Below, piece after piece: positions 1 through 9,861 of a DNA stretch of 64,000 nt (position 1 is its first letter; every line of letters starts with the position of its first letter). The position numbers and the translations under genes are program-made. The notes under the pieces were generated by a model that ran no database searches, was not told where the DNA came from, and was given only the letters and a program-made list of their open reading frames with translations. Source of the stretch: Candidatus Flexifilum affinis (lineage in GTDB: Bacteria > Chloroflexota > Anaerolineae > Aggregatilineales > Phototrophicaceae). Where the stretch lies: positions 1 to 64,000 of the forward strand of contig JADJPJ010000083.1 in the NCBI GenBank assembly GCA_016713325.1. Reading direction: 5' to 3'.

Positions 1-1570
1 AAAATCTCCTGTGCCGTAATGTCCAGGTGGTTGGTCGAAACCGTCCAGCAGCAGGAAGTTGGCCCAGATCCAGCGTCAGGATGGCCAGCGCCAGCTGCCT
101 CGCTCGCCGCCGCTGAGCATGCCCACCTTTTGTAGACATCCTCGTCTGGCGGAACAGGAGCTGCGCCAGATGGTTGCGCGCCTCGCTGTCGGCATGTCCT
201 TGTGGCGTATCAGCTCGTCCAGCACCGTGTTGTCGAGGTTCATCTGGTGGCTGCGCCTGGGCGAAGTAGCCGACGTAAGCCTGACCCTTGGCGACGTGCC
301 CGCTCAGCGCGGGATCTCGCCGGTCAGCGTCTTGAGCAGAGTCGTCTTGCCCGTGGCGCCGTCAGCGCCGCGCAGTCGCCGCGCATCAGCACGATCCCCC
401 TGCGTCGAACAGGTGCGGGTCGGGTAGCCCACGCGCAGATCGCGTGTTCGCAGCACGTAGTCGCCGCTGCGATACACCTGCTTCAGACGCACAGCCAGCT
501 CGGCAGGCGGTTCACCGGGGAGACGATGGCCTTGATCGCTGCCTCCGCCTCCGTGACCGTGTAGATGCGCACCCCCGCCCACGCCCGTTTCCGACCACTT
601 GCGGCTGGCCTTGTAGGCCGTGATGCCGATTTCCTCGATGGCTGCCGGTCGCGAAGCTCAGCCGGCGCAGGCGGCCGACGGACACCCATTGGTCGAGGCG
701 CGGGCGATGCGCCCCGATGAAGTCAAGCTCGCTGCGCAGGCGCTCCATCTCCTGGGTTTCTCGTAGACCTTGGCGGCGAATCCGCGGGTCCCGAAGCGCT
801 GGCGCACATAGGCGCTGTAATTCCCTTCGTACTCGTCAATGCCGGTCCGGCGCATCTCCAGATGGTATCGGCCACCAGATCGAGGAAGTGGCGGTATGAC
901 TGACGATCAGCAGCGCCCGTTCCACTTGCTGGCGTCGCTCCAGCCACTGCACCGCGCCGACATCGAGGTGGTTGGTCTAGGAACCGTCCAGCACCAGTAG
1001 ATCCGGCCGGCTGAGCAGCAGACGGGCCAGCAGGGCGCGGTCTTCTGCCCGCCGCTCAACTGCACCCCTCAGCAAGTGGCGTACTCGGCTCGCTGAAGCC
1101 TCAGCCCCTGGAGCGTCGCCTTGGTCCGCACCTCGTGTCATAGCCGCCCAGCGTCTCGAATTCGTGCTGCACCTCTCCGTACTCGCCGGATCGCCTGGAG
1201 CGCGGCGCTGTCGGTCTCGTCGCTGAGCTGCGCCTCCAGCTCGGCCATGCGCGCTTCGGAGCGCCTGAACGCCGGCGAAGTACTGAGCATCATCTCTTCC
1301 CAGACGGTATTGGTCGCCTCCTGAAAGGCGGCCATCGCTTCCCCTGACGCAGATAGCCCAGTTTCAGCCCGTCCCGCATGACGACGCGGCCCGGCGCTCG
1401 GGCTCTTGCAGGCCGCGCAGGATCAGGACCAGGGAGGTCTTGCCGATGCCGTTGGGCACACCGTAGCTTCCGATTCTCGCGCCGGTCCTGAATCGCGGTC
1501 GTCAGCATTCAGAAAGACGTCGAACGCGCCGAAGGAAAGTCCAAGTTAGTTGCGCTGCTGAGATCGCCAT
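1..1570 (-). pseudogene. Broken ABC-F family ATPase (ribosome-associated, duplicated ABC domains)
   Basis: ABC-F proteins are soluble twin-ATPases that act on the ribosome in translation or antibiotic resistance. No single frame spans this gene, but both ATPase cores can be pieced together on the minus strand. In the first half there is a Walker A reading NGIGKTS (about 1433-1456), an LSGGQ signature (1045-1059) and a Walker B followed by TNHLD (961-1000), where a TAG interrupts LLVLDGS-TNHLD. In the second half there is GATGKTTLLKTLTGEIPR (307-360), LSGGE (101-116) and LLLDGF (about 35-60). The likely original start is ATG at 1570 behind GAGGTAGG, and LGLSFGAFDVF is readable after one frame change. 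The 3' end lies beyond the window. At least six frame changes and two stops make it non-functional as read. Decay or poor sequence near a contig end are both possible. Confidence 0.75.
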
Positions 1571-2027
1571 CCGTACCTACCTCGCTTCGCTAGTGAATGC
1601 TGAAAAGCAGTGATGAGAAATGAGGGATGAGGGGCCTGGGTGAGAAACCGACACCCCTCAATCGTTTTTTCTCATTTCTCGTTTCGCATCTCTCGTTTCT
1701 TCATTGATATAACAACAAAAAGCCGCAGGGCGCACCATGCGGCAGAGGAGGCGATCCAGCGGATCTCATCCGGGTTTTGGTTGAGCCAAACGGAGGCAGC
1801 ACAAAACCACATGCGGCACAGGTGCGCAGCTGATTATGACAAACCCGCGAGGGGTTTGCCTGAATATGCTAGACCGCACTTGTGGGCATCATGGCCTTCC
1901 ACTCCGTCTGCTGAAAGTTCGGGGCGGGTCACAAAGGGCGCGCCGAACCACGATCAGTGGCGAGGGTGGCCGGTTTTGTCAACGGCAGGGCGGACGTAAT
2001 GGTGCGACAAGGCAGGCCTTGTCCGCC
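1571..2027. other. Intergenic region with inverted repeats, no gene seen
   Basis: The region contains no convincing ORF. It holds a pyrimidine-rich repeat (CTCATTTCTCGTTTC near 1671-1687) with its inverted partner GAGAAATGAG at 1615-1624. A short hairpin has arms CAAACCC (1840-1846) and GGGTTTG (1852-1858). A copy of the dispersed GACAAGGC/GCCTTGTC palindrome lies at 2004-2026. The hairpins lie downstream of the minus-strand hibernation-factor gene and could end its transcript, but no T-run follows them. Confidence 0.5.
2004..2026. repeat. Dispersed palindrome, family 1 (single copy)
   Basis: ACAAGGC and GCCTTGT form a near-perfect stem, followed by CCGCC. It is one of about eleven related intergenic palindromes in the window and sits just downstream of the hibernation-factor-like gene. 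Confidence 0.6.
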
Positions 2028-2357
2028 TCACTCTCCGCGCTTACGCTCGCGCACTTCCTTCACGTTGCGTTCCAGCGCATCCAGCGCCGCGCCCAATGTG
2101 CCATCGAGCATCTCGCCTTTTTCCGTCACCGTGGCATCATTGCCGTCCATCCACAGGCGGATCGTCACCTCGTAGACATGATTTGTGGCGCGGTTCTGCG
2201 CCGGCATCTTGACGTTGACCATCGCGTGCGAGATGTCATTGACGCCGCGCGCCACACGGTTCAGCCCGTCGTAGACCTGGTCCACGATCGGCTCGGGGAT
2301 GCCGCCCTCAAGTTCATCGTGGAACTCGACGGTGAAATTGACAGAGTTCTGCGTCAT
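2028..2357 (-). CDS. HPF/RaiA-like ribosome hibernation factor (short form)
   Basis: A 109-residue protein resembling the short hibernation-promoting-factor/S30AE fold: an N-terminal beta strand and helix, then VYEVTIRLWM and a C-terminal helix GAALDALERNVKEVRERKR, where family members carry the AIDxAVDxLERQLRKxK helix. Such proteins bind the decoding site of the 30S subunit and inactivate ribosomes under stress. The ATG overlaps the TGA of the upstream baeRF-like gene as ATGA, so translation is probably coupled. The long-form C-terminal dimerisation domain is absent. The family call rests on motif spacing only; the pairing with an eRF1-like gene supports it. Confidence 0.62.
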   Translation of the reverse strand: MTQNSVNFTVEFHDELEGGIPEPIVDQVYDGLNRVARGVNDISHAMVNVKMPAQNRATNHVYEVTIRLWMDGNDATVTEKGEMLDGTLGAALDALERNVKEVRERKRGE

Positions 2358-3259
2358 GACTTCTGCTCCTTCTGCGGGGGAACCTGATTCCCCGTGCTCG
2401 GAATGGCATAGTACAGCCGCGCGCCGATCCCGCCTTCCAGCCGCAGGAGCTCGGCCGCTTCGCCGTGCACCAGTTCGATCGCTCCGGAAGACGCGCGCAC
2501 CCGCCCAGAATCGCCTGCGGATCGGATCGCATGGGAATCGGCAGCCAGCCCACCACCATGTCCGCCAGCCGCTCCGGCAGCAGGTTGATCACCGTCTTGG
2601 CCGATTCCTCCGCGCCGCCGAAGAGGATGCGGGTGAACTGCCGCTTCTGGCTGAGCTTGTCGATGGCGTCGACCACCTCGCGGAAATAGCGCATGCGGTG
2701 TTCGTCGATCATCTTCTCGTAGAGGTCGCGGAAGTCACCCTGAGCCATGGCGCCGAGTTGATACTCGTGCGCTCCTGGAAATCGTACTCGTCGACATCGT
2801 TCGTCAGACGGGTTTCACCACCCACGCGGCCCCAGGGCGGCGTTGAGGATATCTCGTCTTCTCTGATCCGACCAGCACGATCAGGTACGGCTCGTATTCA
2901 TCGATCAGCCACAGCAGCGGTGTGACCAGCGGCTTGCCATAGGCGATGCGGCTTTCCAGGGGCATACTCAGGTGAAATTCGCGTATTGCCTCGGGGCCGA
3001 TGAACAGCGCCAACGCTTTGCCGTCCGGCTGGTAGTGCAGGAAATAATCTTCTGCCTCGTCGGCCTGCCGCTTCCAGACCGGATCTTGCGGATCGCCCAC
3101 CTCCTGGGCGAGGCGTTTCAGTTCGTTTTTGAGCCAGATGCGCCAACCGGCGTTGGCGGCCTGGTTGGACTCCTCGGCGTTGTCGATGTCCAGATACACT
3201 GACAGGACCGGCTCTGCCATCTCGTCGATCACGGCATGAACGTCTTCCGAAGTGATCAT
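2354..3259 (-). pseudogene. Bacterial eRF1-like (baeRF/Balon-type) ribosome factor, frameshifted
   Basis: The N-terminal part reads SVYLDIDNAEE, then GKALALFIGPEAIREFHLSM and YLIVLV, as in the bacterial eRF1-like family (baeRF, VLRF1, Balon relatives), which binds the ribosomal A site. The start at 3259 has a strong GGAGGAGGG site. Continuity then jumps frames at about 2860, 2810, 2775 and 2500: QRRRDILNAAL, then ETRLTNDVDEYDFQER, then GDFRDLYEKMIDEHRMRYFREVV, then ELVHGEAAELLRLEGG. Start and stop are in the same frame (906 nt), so the indels cancel overall. The TGA overlaps the start of the HPF-like gene. The coding signal is well preserved in every segment, so sequencing error is as likely as pseudogenisation. 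Confidence 0.62.
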
Positions 3260-3343
3260 TGAGGCCCTCCTCCATCCATCGGGACATGGTTCCATTCCCG
3301 CCATTATGAGGGAGAGGGCACCGTGGCGACAGGGAAAGCCAGC

Positions 3344-4549
3344 CTATTTCGGCATGGGTGAAGGGGGGCCAGATCGGGCGTGGGTGCGCTTATCGACGTG
3401 CTTCCAGCAACCGGCGGTAGACGCATCCAGGTCGCCGACCAGCCGGTCGATGCCGTAGCGCTCCAGCATCTTCGTGCGAATAGCCGTCGGATCCGGCGGC
3501 TGGCGCAGCGCCTTGAGAATCGCCTCGGCCAGCGCCTCTGCATCTCCGGATGGCGCCAGCGCTCCCAGCGCCCCGCCCTCCAGCAGATCCGCCACGCCGC
3601 CCACCGCCGTGCTGGCCACCGGGCAGCCCGCCGCCAGCGCCTCGATGATTGTCACCGGCGTCCCCTCGTTGACGCTGGACAGCGCCATCACGTCCAGATC
3701 GCTGTAGACCGGCGCCAGGTCGCGTACCCAGCCTGTGATCGTGACCGCCTCGCCCAGGCCAAGCGCGGCGATCTCCGCCTCGACCTGCGGCCGCGTCTCA
3801 CCGTCCCCGACGATGGCGAAGCGTGCCGCCGGTACGTCTTTGAGCACCCGCGCCGCCGCCTGGAGGAACAGGCTGTGGTTCTTGACCGGCACCAGCCGCC
3901 CGACGATGCCGATCAGGGGCGCGTTCGCCGGGAAGCCGTGCGCCGCTCGGAAGTCGCCTGCCTTGCGCGGCGCGGCGGCGAACTTGCTCAGGTCCAGCCC
4001 CAGGCCGAGAACCACGATCTTCTCCGGGGGGCACACGCCGAACTCTTCGCTGATCTCCCGCTTCAAGCCGACCGTCAGGGTGATCACGGCGCTCGACATG
4101 CGGGCCGTCAGCCGCTCCAGAGTCAGGAAGACGCGCGTCATGGTCGGGCTGAAGTAGCCGCGGAAGACATGGCCGTGGAAGGTGTGGACGATCACCGGCA
4201 CGCCTGCCAGCCAGGCCGCGACCCGCCCGACGAACCCCGCCTTGGCGGTGTGGGTGTGCACCACATCCGGCTTAAACTGCCGCATCAGCCGGACCAGCCG
4301 CCAGATCACCTGAAGGTCGCGCACGGGGTGCAGGGATCGGCCCAGCGCCGGGATGATCGTTGGCCGCACGCCCAGCGACTCGGCGTAGTAGCTCATGTCG
4401 CCTTCGTCAGCGCTCACCTGCCCCGCCACCAGCAGGCTTTCGTAGGCCGGCGGGGCCAGGCGGTGAGTCAGCAGCGAGACGTGAAGCGCCGGGCCGCCGA
4501 CGTTCAGCCGGGCGATGATGCGCATGACGCGGATCGGTCGTTGGGTCAT
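3344..4549 (-). CDS. GT4 family glycosyltransferase (RfaB-type)
   Basis: A cytoplasmic GT-B fold glycosyltransferase, probably transferring a sugar from a nucleotide donor during surface-polysaccharide assembly. The N-terminal acceptor domain has the glycine-rich loop LNVGGPALHVSLL and DVVHTHTAKAGFVGR. The C-terminal donor domain has GIVGRLVPVKNHSLFL (about residue 210) and the retaining-GT4 motif EGTPVTIIEALAAGCPV (about residue 310). The last 40 residues look out of frame: another frame reads VYRRLLEARR and then stops near 3393, a natural end for this family, so one base seems missing after GDLDA. It lies apart from the asnB/GT4/WecA group at 12.9-17.2 kb but probably serves the same purpose. 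Confidence 0.88.
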   Translation of the reverse strand: MTQRPIRVMRIIARLNVGGPALHVSLLTHRLAPPAYESLLVAGQVSADEGDMSYYAESLGVRPTIIPALGRSLHPVRDLQVIWRLVRLMRQFKPDVVHTHTAKAGFVGRVAAWLAGVPVIVHTFHGHVFRGYFSPTMTRVFLTLERLTARMSSAVITLTVGLKREISEEFGVCPPEKIVVLGLGLDLSKFAAAPRKAGDFRAAHGFPANAPLIGIVGRLVPVKNHSLFLQAAARVLKDVPAARFAIVGDGETRPQVEAEIAALGLGEAVTITGWVRDLAPVYSDLDVMALSSVNEGTPVTIIEALAAGCPVASTAVGGVADLLEGGALGALAPSGDAEALAEAILKALRQPPDPTAIRTKMLERYGIDRLVGDLDASTAGCWKHVDKRTHARSGPPSPMPK

Positions 4550-4778
4550 GATTCCTCAGAGCAGGCATCTACACAAACGCCGCCAATCATAGCAGAGGCG
4601 TCTGTGTCACAGGAACGCTTTCCGCACAGCATCCGGCCAACGCTCTGCTTCAACGCTTATGCTGTGCCGCTCCAAACGGGTTTACAATGACCGTATACCG
4701 AACTTTCCTGGGCTGCCATTACCACATATTCACCCGGACCGGTTCTATGGCCCGCATCCCAGAAAGCAGATCGATCCC

Positions 4779-6452
4779 ATGGGTGACGACGACCATTCAC
4801 TGCGCCAGCCATTTCCAGAGCTTCAGCGCGATAGTCTCGAAATTGAATATAAACGCATCGTCCAGGCGATAGACGATGCCGCGCGCGGGCTGCCCGCCGA
4901 TCGCACGACCGGAGAGTGCAGGCTGCTTGCCGATCGGACGACCGGCCGGATCCTCGACGTGGAAGGCGCTGTGTTGGAGATGCTGGGCTATGCCCGAGAC
5001 GTCCTGATCGGCGTTTCCATCCACGATCTCGAGATTCCCTCTCCAGCGCAGCCGCCATTCTCGGCCGTTGAGGAGGCGGGGGATGGTTTGGATTATGACG
5101 GTTCTTTCCGCCATGCTCTGGGCCACCCACTCCCTGTGCGGGTCTACTGCCGGATTCCCTACGAGCAGTCGGCCTCTCTGGTCAGCTACCACCTGTCGGA
5201 TCGATCGCCGCGCGCCCGCCTCCTGCACGAGCTTCAGCGCCGCGAAGATGCGGGCTTCTCCTTTCAGCAGAAACTCAAGGCGCTCAACGAGATCACCATC
5301 GAACTGAGTCGCATTGATTCCTATCAGTCACTGTGCTGGCATGTCCTCAAGCTGGCGATGGAACGCCTCGGCTTCGACCGGTTGGGACTCTGGTTTGTGG
5401 ACACGGAACGACGGGTCATGACCGGAAGCTATGGCGTCGATGAGCACGGCCAGATCCGGGACGAACGCGATCAGAGTTGGCCTTACGAAGTGTCGTATAT
5501 CGTCGATTTCCTCCGGGGCAAGACGGAAACTTCGATCACCCGGGACCACGCGCCGATTTACAACGACCGATCGGAAGTGGTCGGAGCCGGATGGCACATC
5601 GCCGCGCCGGTGCTCCATGGCGATCGCTGCATCGGCGTCCTGATGGCCGATAATTTCTTGCGCAAGCAGGAGATGAAGCTCTATGAACCGGAACTGCTCC
5701 GCCTGTATGGCATCACCGTCGGGCACCTGACCGAACTGGCGCGCGCTCGCGAGCAGGCGTTCGCCATGCGTTTGGAGCAGGAGCGCATTTCCATGCTCCG
5801 GCAGTTCATCACCGATGTCGGCCACGACTTCCGAACTCCGCTCTCGATCATCAACACCAAGAGTTACATGATGGCTCGGGCGAGGGAAGAAGATATGCGT
5901 CATGTGCTCGCCGGCGTCATTCAGGAGCAGGTGGGCTACATCAGCACCATGCTCGACAGCGCGCTGGAGTTTGTCGAACTGCAACGCGAATGGACCCTGA
6001 ACCTGAGCCCAACCGATCTCCGATCGCTGCTTGCGGGAGTCATCGAGTTCTACAGCGACCAGAGCGCCTCAAAACACCTGACCTGGGAGACCGATTACGA
6101 TCCGTCGCTGATCGTCACGGTCGATGCGACGTACCTGGATCGGGCATTGAGCAGAATTCTGGAAAACGCCGTCCAGTACACACGCGAGGGCGGCCGAGTG
6201 CGTGTCACTTCGGCGCAGTACCCGCACGAGATCGGCATTCGTATCGAGGACAACGGCATTGGCATTGATGCCCAGGCCGTCGGCAAGATCTTTGACCCCC
6301 TTTTCCGCGCCAACGAAGCGCGCACCGAACCCCGCAGCGGTCTGGGATTGGCCATCGCCCGGACCATTGTCGAGGCGCACGGAGGACGCATCGCCGTGGA
6401 AAGCACCCCCGGCACAGGCAGCATCTTCGAAATCCTTCTCCCGATCCCGTAA
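4779..6452 (+). CDS. PAS/GAF sensor histidine kinase (soluble)
   Basis: An orphan histidine kinase of about 557 residues. The N-terminal 130 residues look PAS-like (ILDVEGAVLEMLGYARDVLIG). A GAF domain spans about 170-325 (RLGFDRLGLWFVD ... ADNFLRKQE). The HisKA box is ITDVGHDFRTPLSIIN, with phospho-His near residue 349. The ATPase core follows with N box RILENAVQYT, G1 EDNGIGID and G2 SGLGLAIART. No membrane segment is visible, so it should sense a cytoplasmic signal. The frame stays open 40 codons upstream to 4659; I chose the ATG at 4779 because the upstream part (MLCRSKRVYNDRI...) does not look like protein. No response regulator is adjacent. Confidence 0.88.
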   Translation: MGDDDHSLRQPFPELQRDSLEIEYKRIVQAIDDAARGLPADRTTGECRLLADRTTGRILDVEGAVLEMLGYARDVLIGVSIHDLEIPSPAQPPFSAVEEAGDGLDYDGSFRHALGHPLPVRVYCRIPYEQSASLVSYHLSDRSPRARLLHELQRREDAGFSFQQKLKALNEITIELSRIDSYQSLCWHVLKLAMERLGFDRLGLWFVDTERRVMTGSYGVDEHGQIRDERDQSWPYEVSYIVDFLRGKTETSITRDHAPIYNDRSEVVGAGWHIAAPVLHGDRCIGVLMADNFLRKQEMKLYEPELLRLYGITVGHLTELARAREQAFAMRLEQERISMLRQFITDVGHDFRTPLSIINTKSYMMARAREEDMRHVLAGVIQEQVGYISTMLDSALEFVELQREWTLNLSPTDLRSLLAGVIEFYSDQSASKHLTWETDYDPSLIVTVDATYLDRALSRILENAVQYTREGGRVRVTSAQYPHEIGIRIEDNGIGIDAQAVGKIFDPLFRANEARTEPRSGLGLAIARTIVEAHGGRIAVESTPGTGSIFEILLPIP

Positions 6453-6537
6453 TCCCATTGCCGCTGTACGGTTCACAGAGGCGGAGTGCCGTGAGGGACG
6501 TGACATTCCACTCATCGTTATGGCTATTCGTTATGGC

Positions 6538-6543
6538 TATAAT
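6538..6543 (+). promoter_or_regulatory. Putative -10 box of the subtilase gene
   Basis: A perfect TATAAT lies 75 bases before the subtilase ATG in the gap after the histidine kinase. No good -35 hexamer stands at 16-18 bases, so this is tentative. Confidence 0.4.
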
Positions 6544-6617
6544 GAAGCTACACAAGTCTTTACACATCGCGACGTTGACTCTGCCACCGTCAGTCACTGC
6601 CCTGGGGGAGGGAAACC

Positions 6618-9214
6618 ATGAACCGTCCACGCTCGACGCTGCGCTGGCGTCTGCTGCTGTGCGTTTTCGTACTACTTGTCATCGCTCCGGTATCCGCACA
6701 ACAGGCAACGTCTCCGGCGGTGGCGGGGTTCTACTACGCCAATGGCGAGCAGATCCCCCTGGGGATATCGACGGCGTTCATTGCCGTTCGACTGGAGACG
6801 GCGGGCGGTGACGCTGGCGCGAACATGGACCTCCTCGGTTCGTCCTTCCAGGCGCTGGATCCTGTGGCAGCCATTCAGCCGGCCCTGCTGTCCGGCTATG
6901 ATTTTCACCTGGTCCCGCTGCACGGCGTGACCGGCGGCGATCAGGCGGCGGCGCTGGCCAGATCGCTGGCGCTGAAGCCGACGGTCGAATGGTCCAATCC
7001 GGTTTTCACCTACGGCCCGGCAACCCTGATCCTGACCGACGAGTTCATCGCCGGCTTTCCGACCGGCACGTCGTTCGCGACGATCGACGCTTACAACGCC
7101 GCCAACGGTGTCGAGCGGGTGCGCGACCTCTCGTCCGATGCCTACCTGCTGCGCGTGACCAGCGCCGAGGTCAGCGCCCTGGAAATGGCCAACCGCTACC
7201 AAACGGGCGGCGTTGCCCGCTACGGTGAGCCGAATTTCGTGGTCATGGCTCCCCGTCCGGATGTCGCGCCCGTTCCGACGGTCGAAGTACCTCAGGCCGG
7301 GCCTCTGTTCACGCCGAACGATACCTACGCCAGCTTCCAGTGGCACATCAACAACACCGGCCAGTTCACCAACGCCACCCCCGACGCCGACATCGACGGC
7401 TACGAAGCATGGGACATCACCCAGGGATCGGCGGATGTCATCATTGCTGTGCTGGACGACGGCATGCAGATCAACCACCCGGACCTGAACGATAAGGTTG
7501 TCTCCCCGCGCGATGTCGCCGTCTCTCCCTATGACGACGACCCCACACCCGGCGATACCGCTGAGCAGCTCGATGTCGACGCTCACGGCACGCACGCCGC
7601 TGGCGTGGCAGCTGCCGAGACGAACAACGGCATCGGCGTCATGGGAGCGTGTCCCAATTGTAAGCTCATGCCCATTCGCATCGCCTATACCTCTTTCGGA
7701 AGCTGGTTATTCACCTTCGTCAATATCGCGGCCGGCGTCGACTGGGCGCGCACCCATGGCGCGCACGTCCTGAGCAACAGCTGGTGGGTCAGCCCTCCTC
7801 GACCACTCTCACCAACGCCTTCAGCAATGCCGTCTACAACGGGCGCGGCGGACTCGGATCGGTGGTGGTGATCGCCGCCCTGAATACCTATCAGGCATCC
7901 GTCACCTATCCAGGAAAGCTCGCGGCCATCCTTCCGGGGATGATCACTGTCGGCGCAAGCACCTGGTGCGACACGATCAAGGCCCCGAACCCACCGGGCG
8001 ATTGCTCTGGCGAGACCTGGTGGGGCAACAACTGGGGCACGGAGGTCGTCGTCACCGCGCCTGGCCATTCCATCTATTCGCCAGATCTGACCGGCACCGA
8101 TGGCTATACCAGCGCTGACTATTCGTATTTCAACGGCACCAGCGCGGCCACCCCAATCGTCGCCGGGGTCGCCGGTCTGCTTCTGTCGCAGAACCCGGGT
8201 TGGACCAATGATCAGGTTCGCGACCGTATCGCAATGACGGCCGATGCGATCTATACCGCGGGCTACGATATCGCTTCCGGCTGGGGTCGGGTAAACGCTC
8301 AGAAGGCGCTGAGCGCGACCATCACCAACACCGGTCGTCAGGACGACCATATCGCTGACGCTCAAACCATCAACGAGGTGCCGGCGCAGATCTCGGAAGC
8401 GGTCACCGGCGCGTTTCGGGACAGAACCGACCCGACGCTCACCTGTCTCTCCTCGTCTCAGAGCTATTCCAGCAGCCTGTGGTTCAAGTTCGTCCCCCCG
8501 TATACGATGAGCGCCACGATCACGACGAGCGGCAGCACCTATAACACCGTGCTGGCGATCTACGACAGTGCGATGACTTCGCTCGCGTGCAACAACGATA
8601 CGGGCGGCATTCAGTCTCAGGTGGTGGTGAACCTGAACGGCGGCGCTGCCTATTACGTCCTGGTGGGTGGTTACAGTACCGTATCCAGCCCGACGGGGGT
8701 CGCCGACGCCGTCAACCTCGTGCTCAACATCACGACTGCGACAGCTGCGCCCGGTCCTCTGCTCACCGGCACCGTCACCTTCCAGGGACGGCCGCCAGCA
8801 CCCGATGCCGATCTGTCTCTGCCGCTTCACGTGCTTGTCAAACCCACCGGCGGCGGCGTGGCGGTCTTCGACGGCTCCGTGAGCACCAACAACTTTGGCG
8901 CGTTCGCCCTGAACCTCCCGGCCAACACCTACGATGTCTGGGTTAAAGGGGAGCGCACGCTGGCCAGACTGGTCACTGTCGACCTCTCCACGAATATGTC
9001 CATCGACGTGGGCACCCTTCAGGAAGGCGACGCCAACGGCGACAATATTGTCAACATCCAGGACTTTTCGCTGCTGGCATCGGCGTTTGGCACGCAGGAA
9101 GGGGATGCGGCCTACGATGTCAGGGCCGACTTCAATGCCGATGGTCTGGTGAACATCGGCGATTTCTCGCTGCTGGCCGCCAGCTTCGCGCAGGTCGGAG
9201 CGCCTGCGCCATAG
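6618..9214 (+). CDS. Secreted subtilisin-like protease (S8) with PPC and dockerin-like repeats; one frameshift
   Basis: An exported serine protease. A signal peptide covers about residues 1-28 (RWRLLLCVFVLLVIAPVSA). A long N-terminal prodomain is followed by the catalytic domain: Asp in VIIAVLDDGMQINHPDL (about residue 280), His in DAHGTHAAGVAA (about 323) and Ser in FNGTSAATPIVAG (around 8131-8165). Next comes a pre-peptidase C-terminal (PPC) type beta domain (SSLWFKFVPP ... YYVLVGGYS). A fold-back beta domain then precedes two dockerin-like calcium loops, GDANGDNIVNIQDF and ADFNADGLVNIGDF. Frame 1 runs to about 7780 and frame 2 continues: NSW then reads WVSPP instead of the expected GGQPSSTTLTNAF, so one base appears lost. 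If real, the mutation removes the Ser and kills the enzyme. Confidence 0.85.
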
Positions 9215-9345
9215 GCATTGGCCGTGCCCTTGAACCGCCCGATCCTCCGCGATCCGTATTGGAGCCGGTGTCGAAGCGGTTCGAGAGCCTATCGTGAGAA
9301 CGAACATCCCCCGCTTGTGTGACGCTTGCACGGTTCATAACGGTG

Positions 9346-9351
9346 TATAAT
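9346..9351 (+). promoter_or_regulatory. Putative -10 box of the PPOX-fold gene
   Basis: TATAAT at 27 bases before the ATG at 9378. The segment upstream holds TTGCAC 14 bases away, which is a short spacing, so the -35 is uncertain. GGGAGAG precedes the start codon. Confidence 0.5.
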
Positions 9352-9377
9352 GGACGGCATCCAAACGGGAGAGAACT

Positions 9378-9839
9378 ATGAAAACGGTTCAGCTCGCCGA
9401 CATTGTCGAAGAGGTGATCGCGGCCGCGCACAGCCAGGTGTGGTGTTCCGCCGGCACGGTCGACCCGCATAACCGGCCGCACGTCCGGCTGCTGCACCCG
9501 ATCTGGGAGCGCCAGGGCGAGGGCCTTCTCGGCTGGATCGGCACCGGCCGGCAGAGCCCGAAGGAGCGCCACCTTCGGCATAGCCCATACGTCAGCCTGT
9601 GTTATGGCAAGGACATCGTCCATCCGATCACCCTCGACTGCCGCGCCGAGTGGGCAGACGAGGTGGCCGACCGCCGGCGCTTGTGGGAGATGTTCAAGGC
9701 CGCGCCCGAGCCGCTCGGCTACGACCCCGGTCTGGTCTGGAAGGCTCCGGATGACCCGTCTTTCGGGGCGCTCAGGCTGATGCCGTACCGGATTGTGCTG
9801 GGCCATCTGGGCGTCGAATGGCGGGTGTGGAAGCGGTGA
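9378..9839 (+). CDS. Pyridoxamine 5'-phosphate oxidase-like flavoprotein
   Basis: A 153-residue split-barrel protein of the PPOX-like family, which binds FMN or F420. The opening VWCSAGTVDPHNRPHVRLLHPIW is the usual first beta hairpin of this fold. GWIGTGRQSPKERHLRHSPYVSLCYG is the barrel segment where flavin phosphate contacts are normally made. The C-terminal LRLMPYRIVLG strand closes the barrel. The substrate cannot be read from sequence; relatives include general-stress and deazaflavin reductases. It is a single gene with its own promoter. Confidence 0.8.
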   Translation: MKTVQLADIVEEVIAAAHSQVWCSAGTVDPHNRPHVRLLHPIWERQGEGLLGWIGTGRQSPKERHLRHSPYVSLCYGKDIVHPITLDCRAEWADEVADRRRLWEMFKAAPEPLGYDPGLVWKAPDDPSFGALRLMPYRIVLGHLGVEWRVWKR

Positions 9840-9861
9840 CCGCCTCCACACCCTTGTCCCG

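Noticed and set aside
1700..1990. Structured RNA (tmRNA, RNase P or SRP-like) in the hairpin-rich gap
   Set aside because: I looked for the conserved cores of these RNAs and found none; only short hairpins and a repeat.
7685..9331. Minus-strand frame of 548 codons under the subtilase
   Set aside because: The plus strand carries the catalytic Ser motif, PPC domain and dockerin-like loops.
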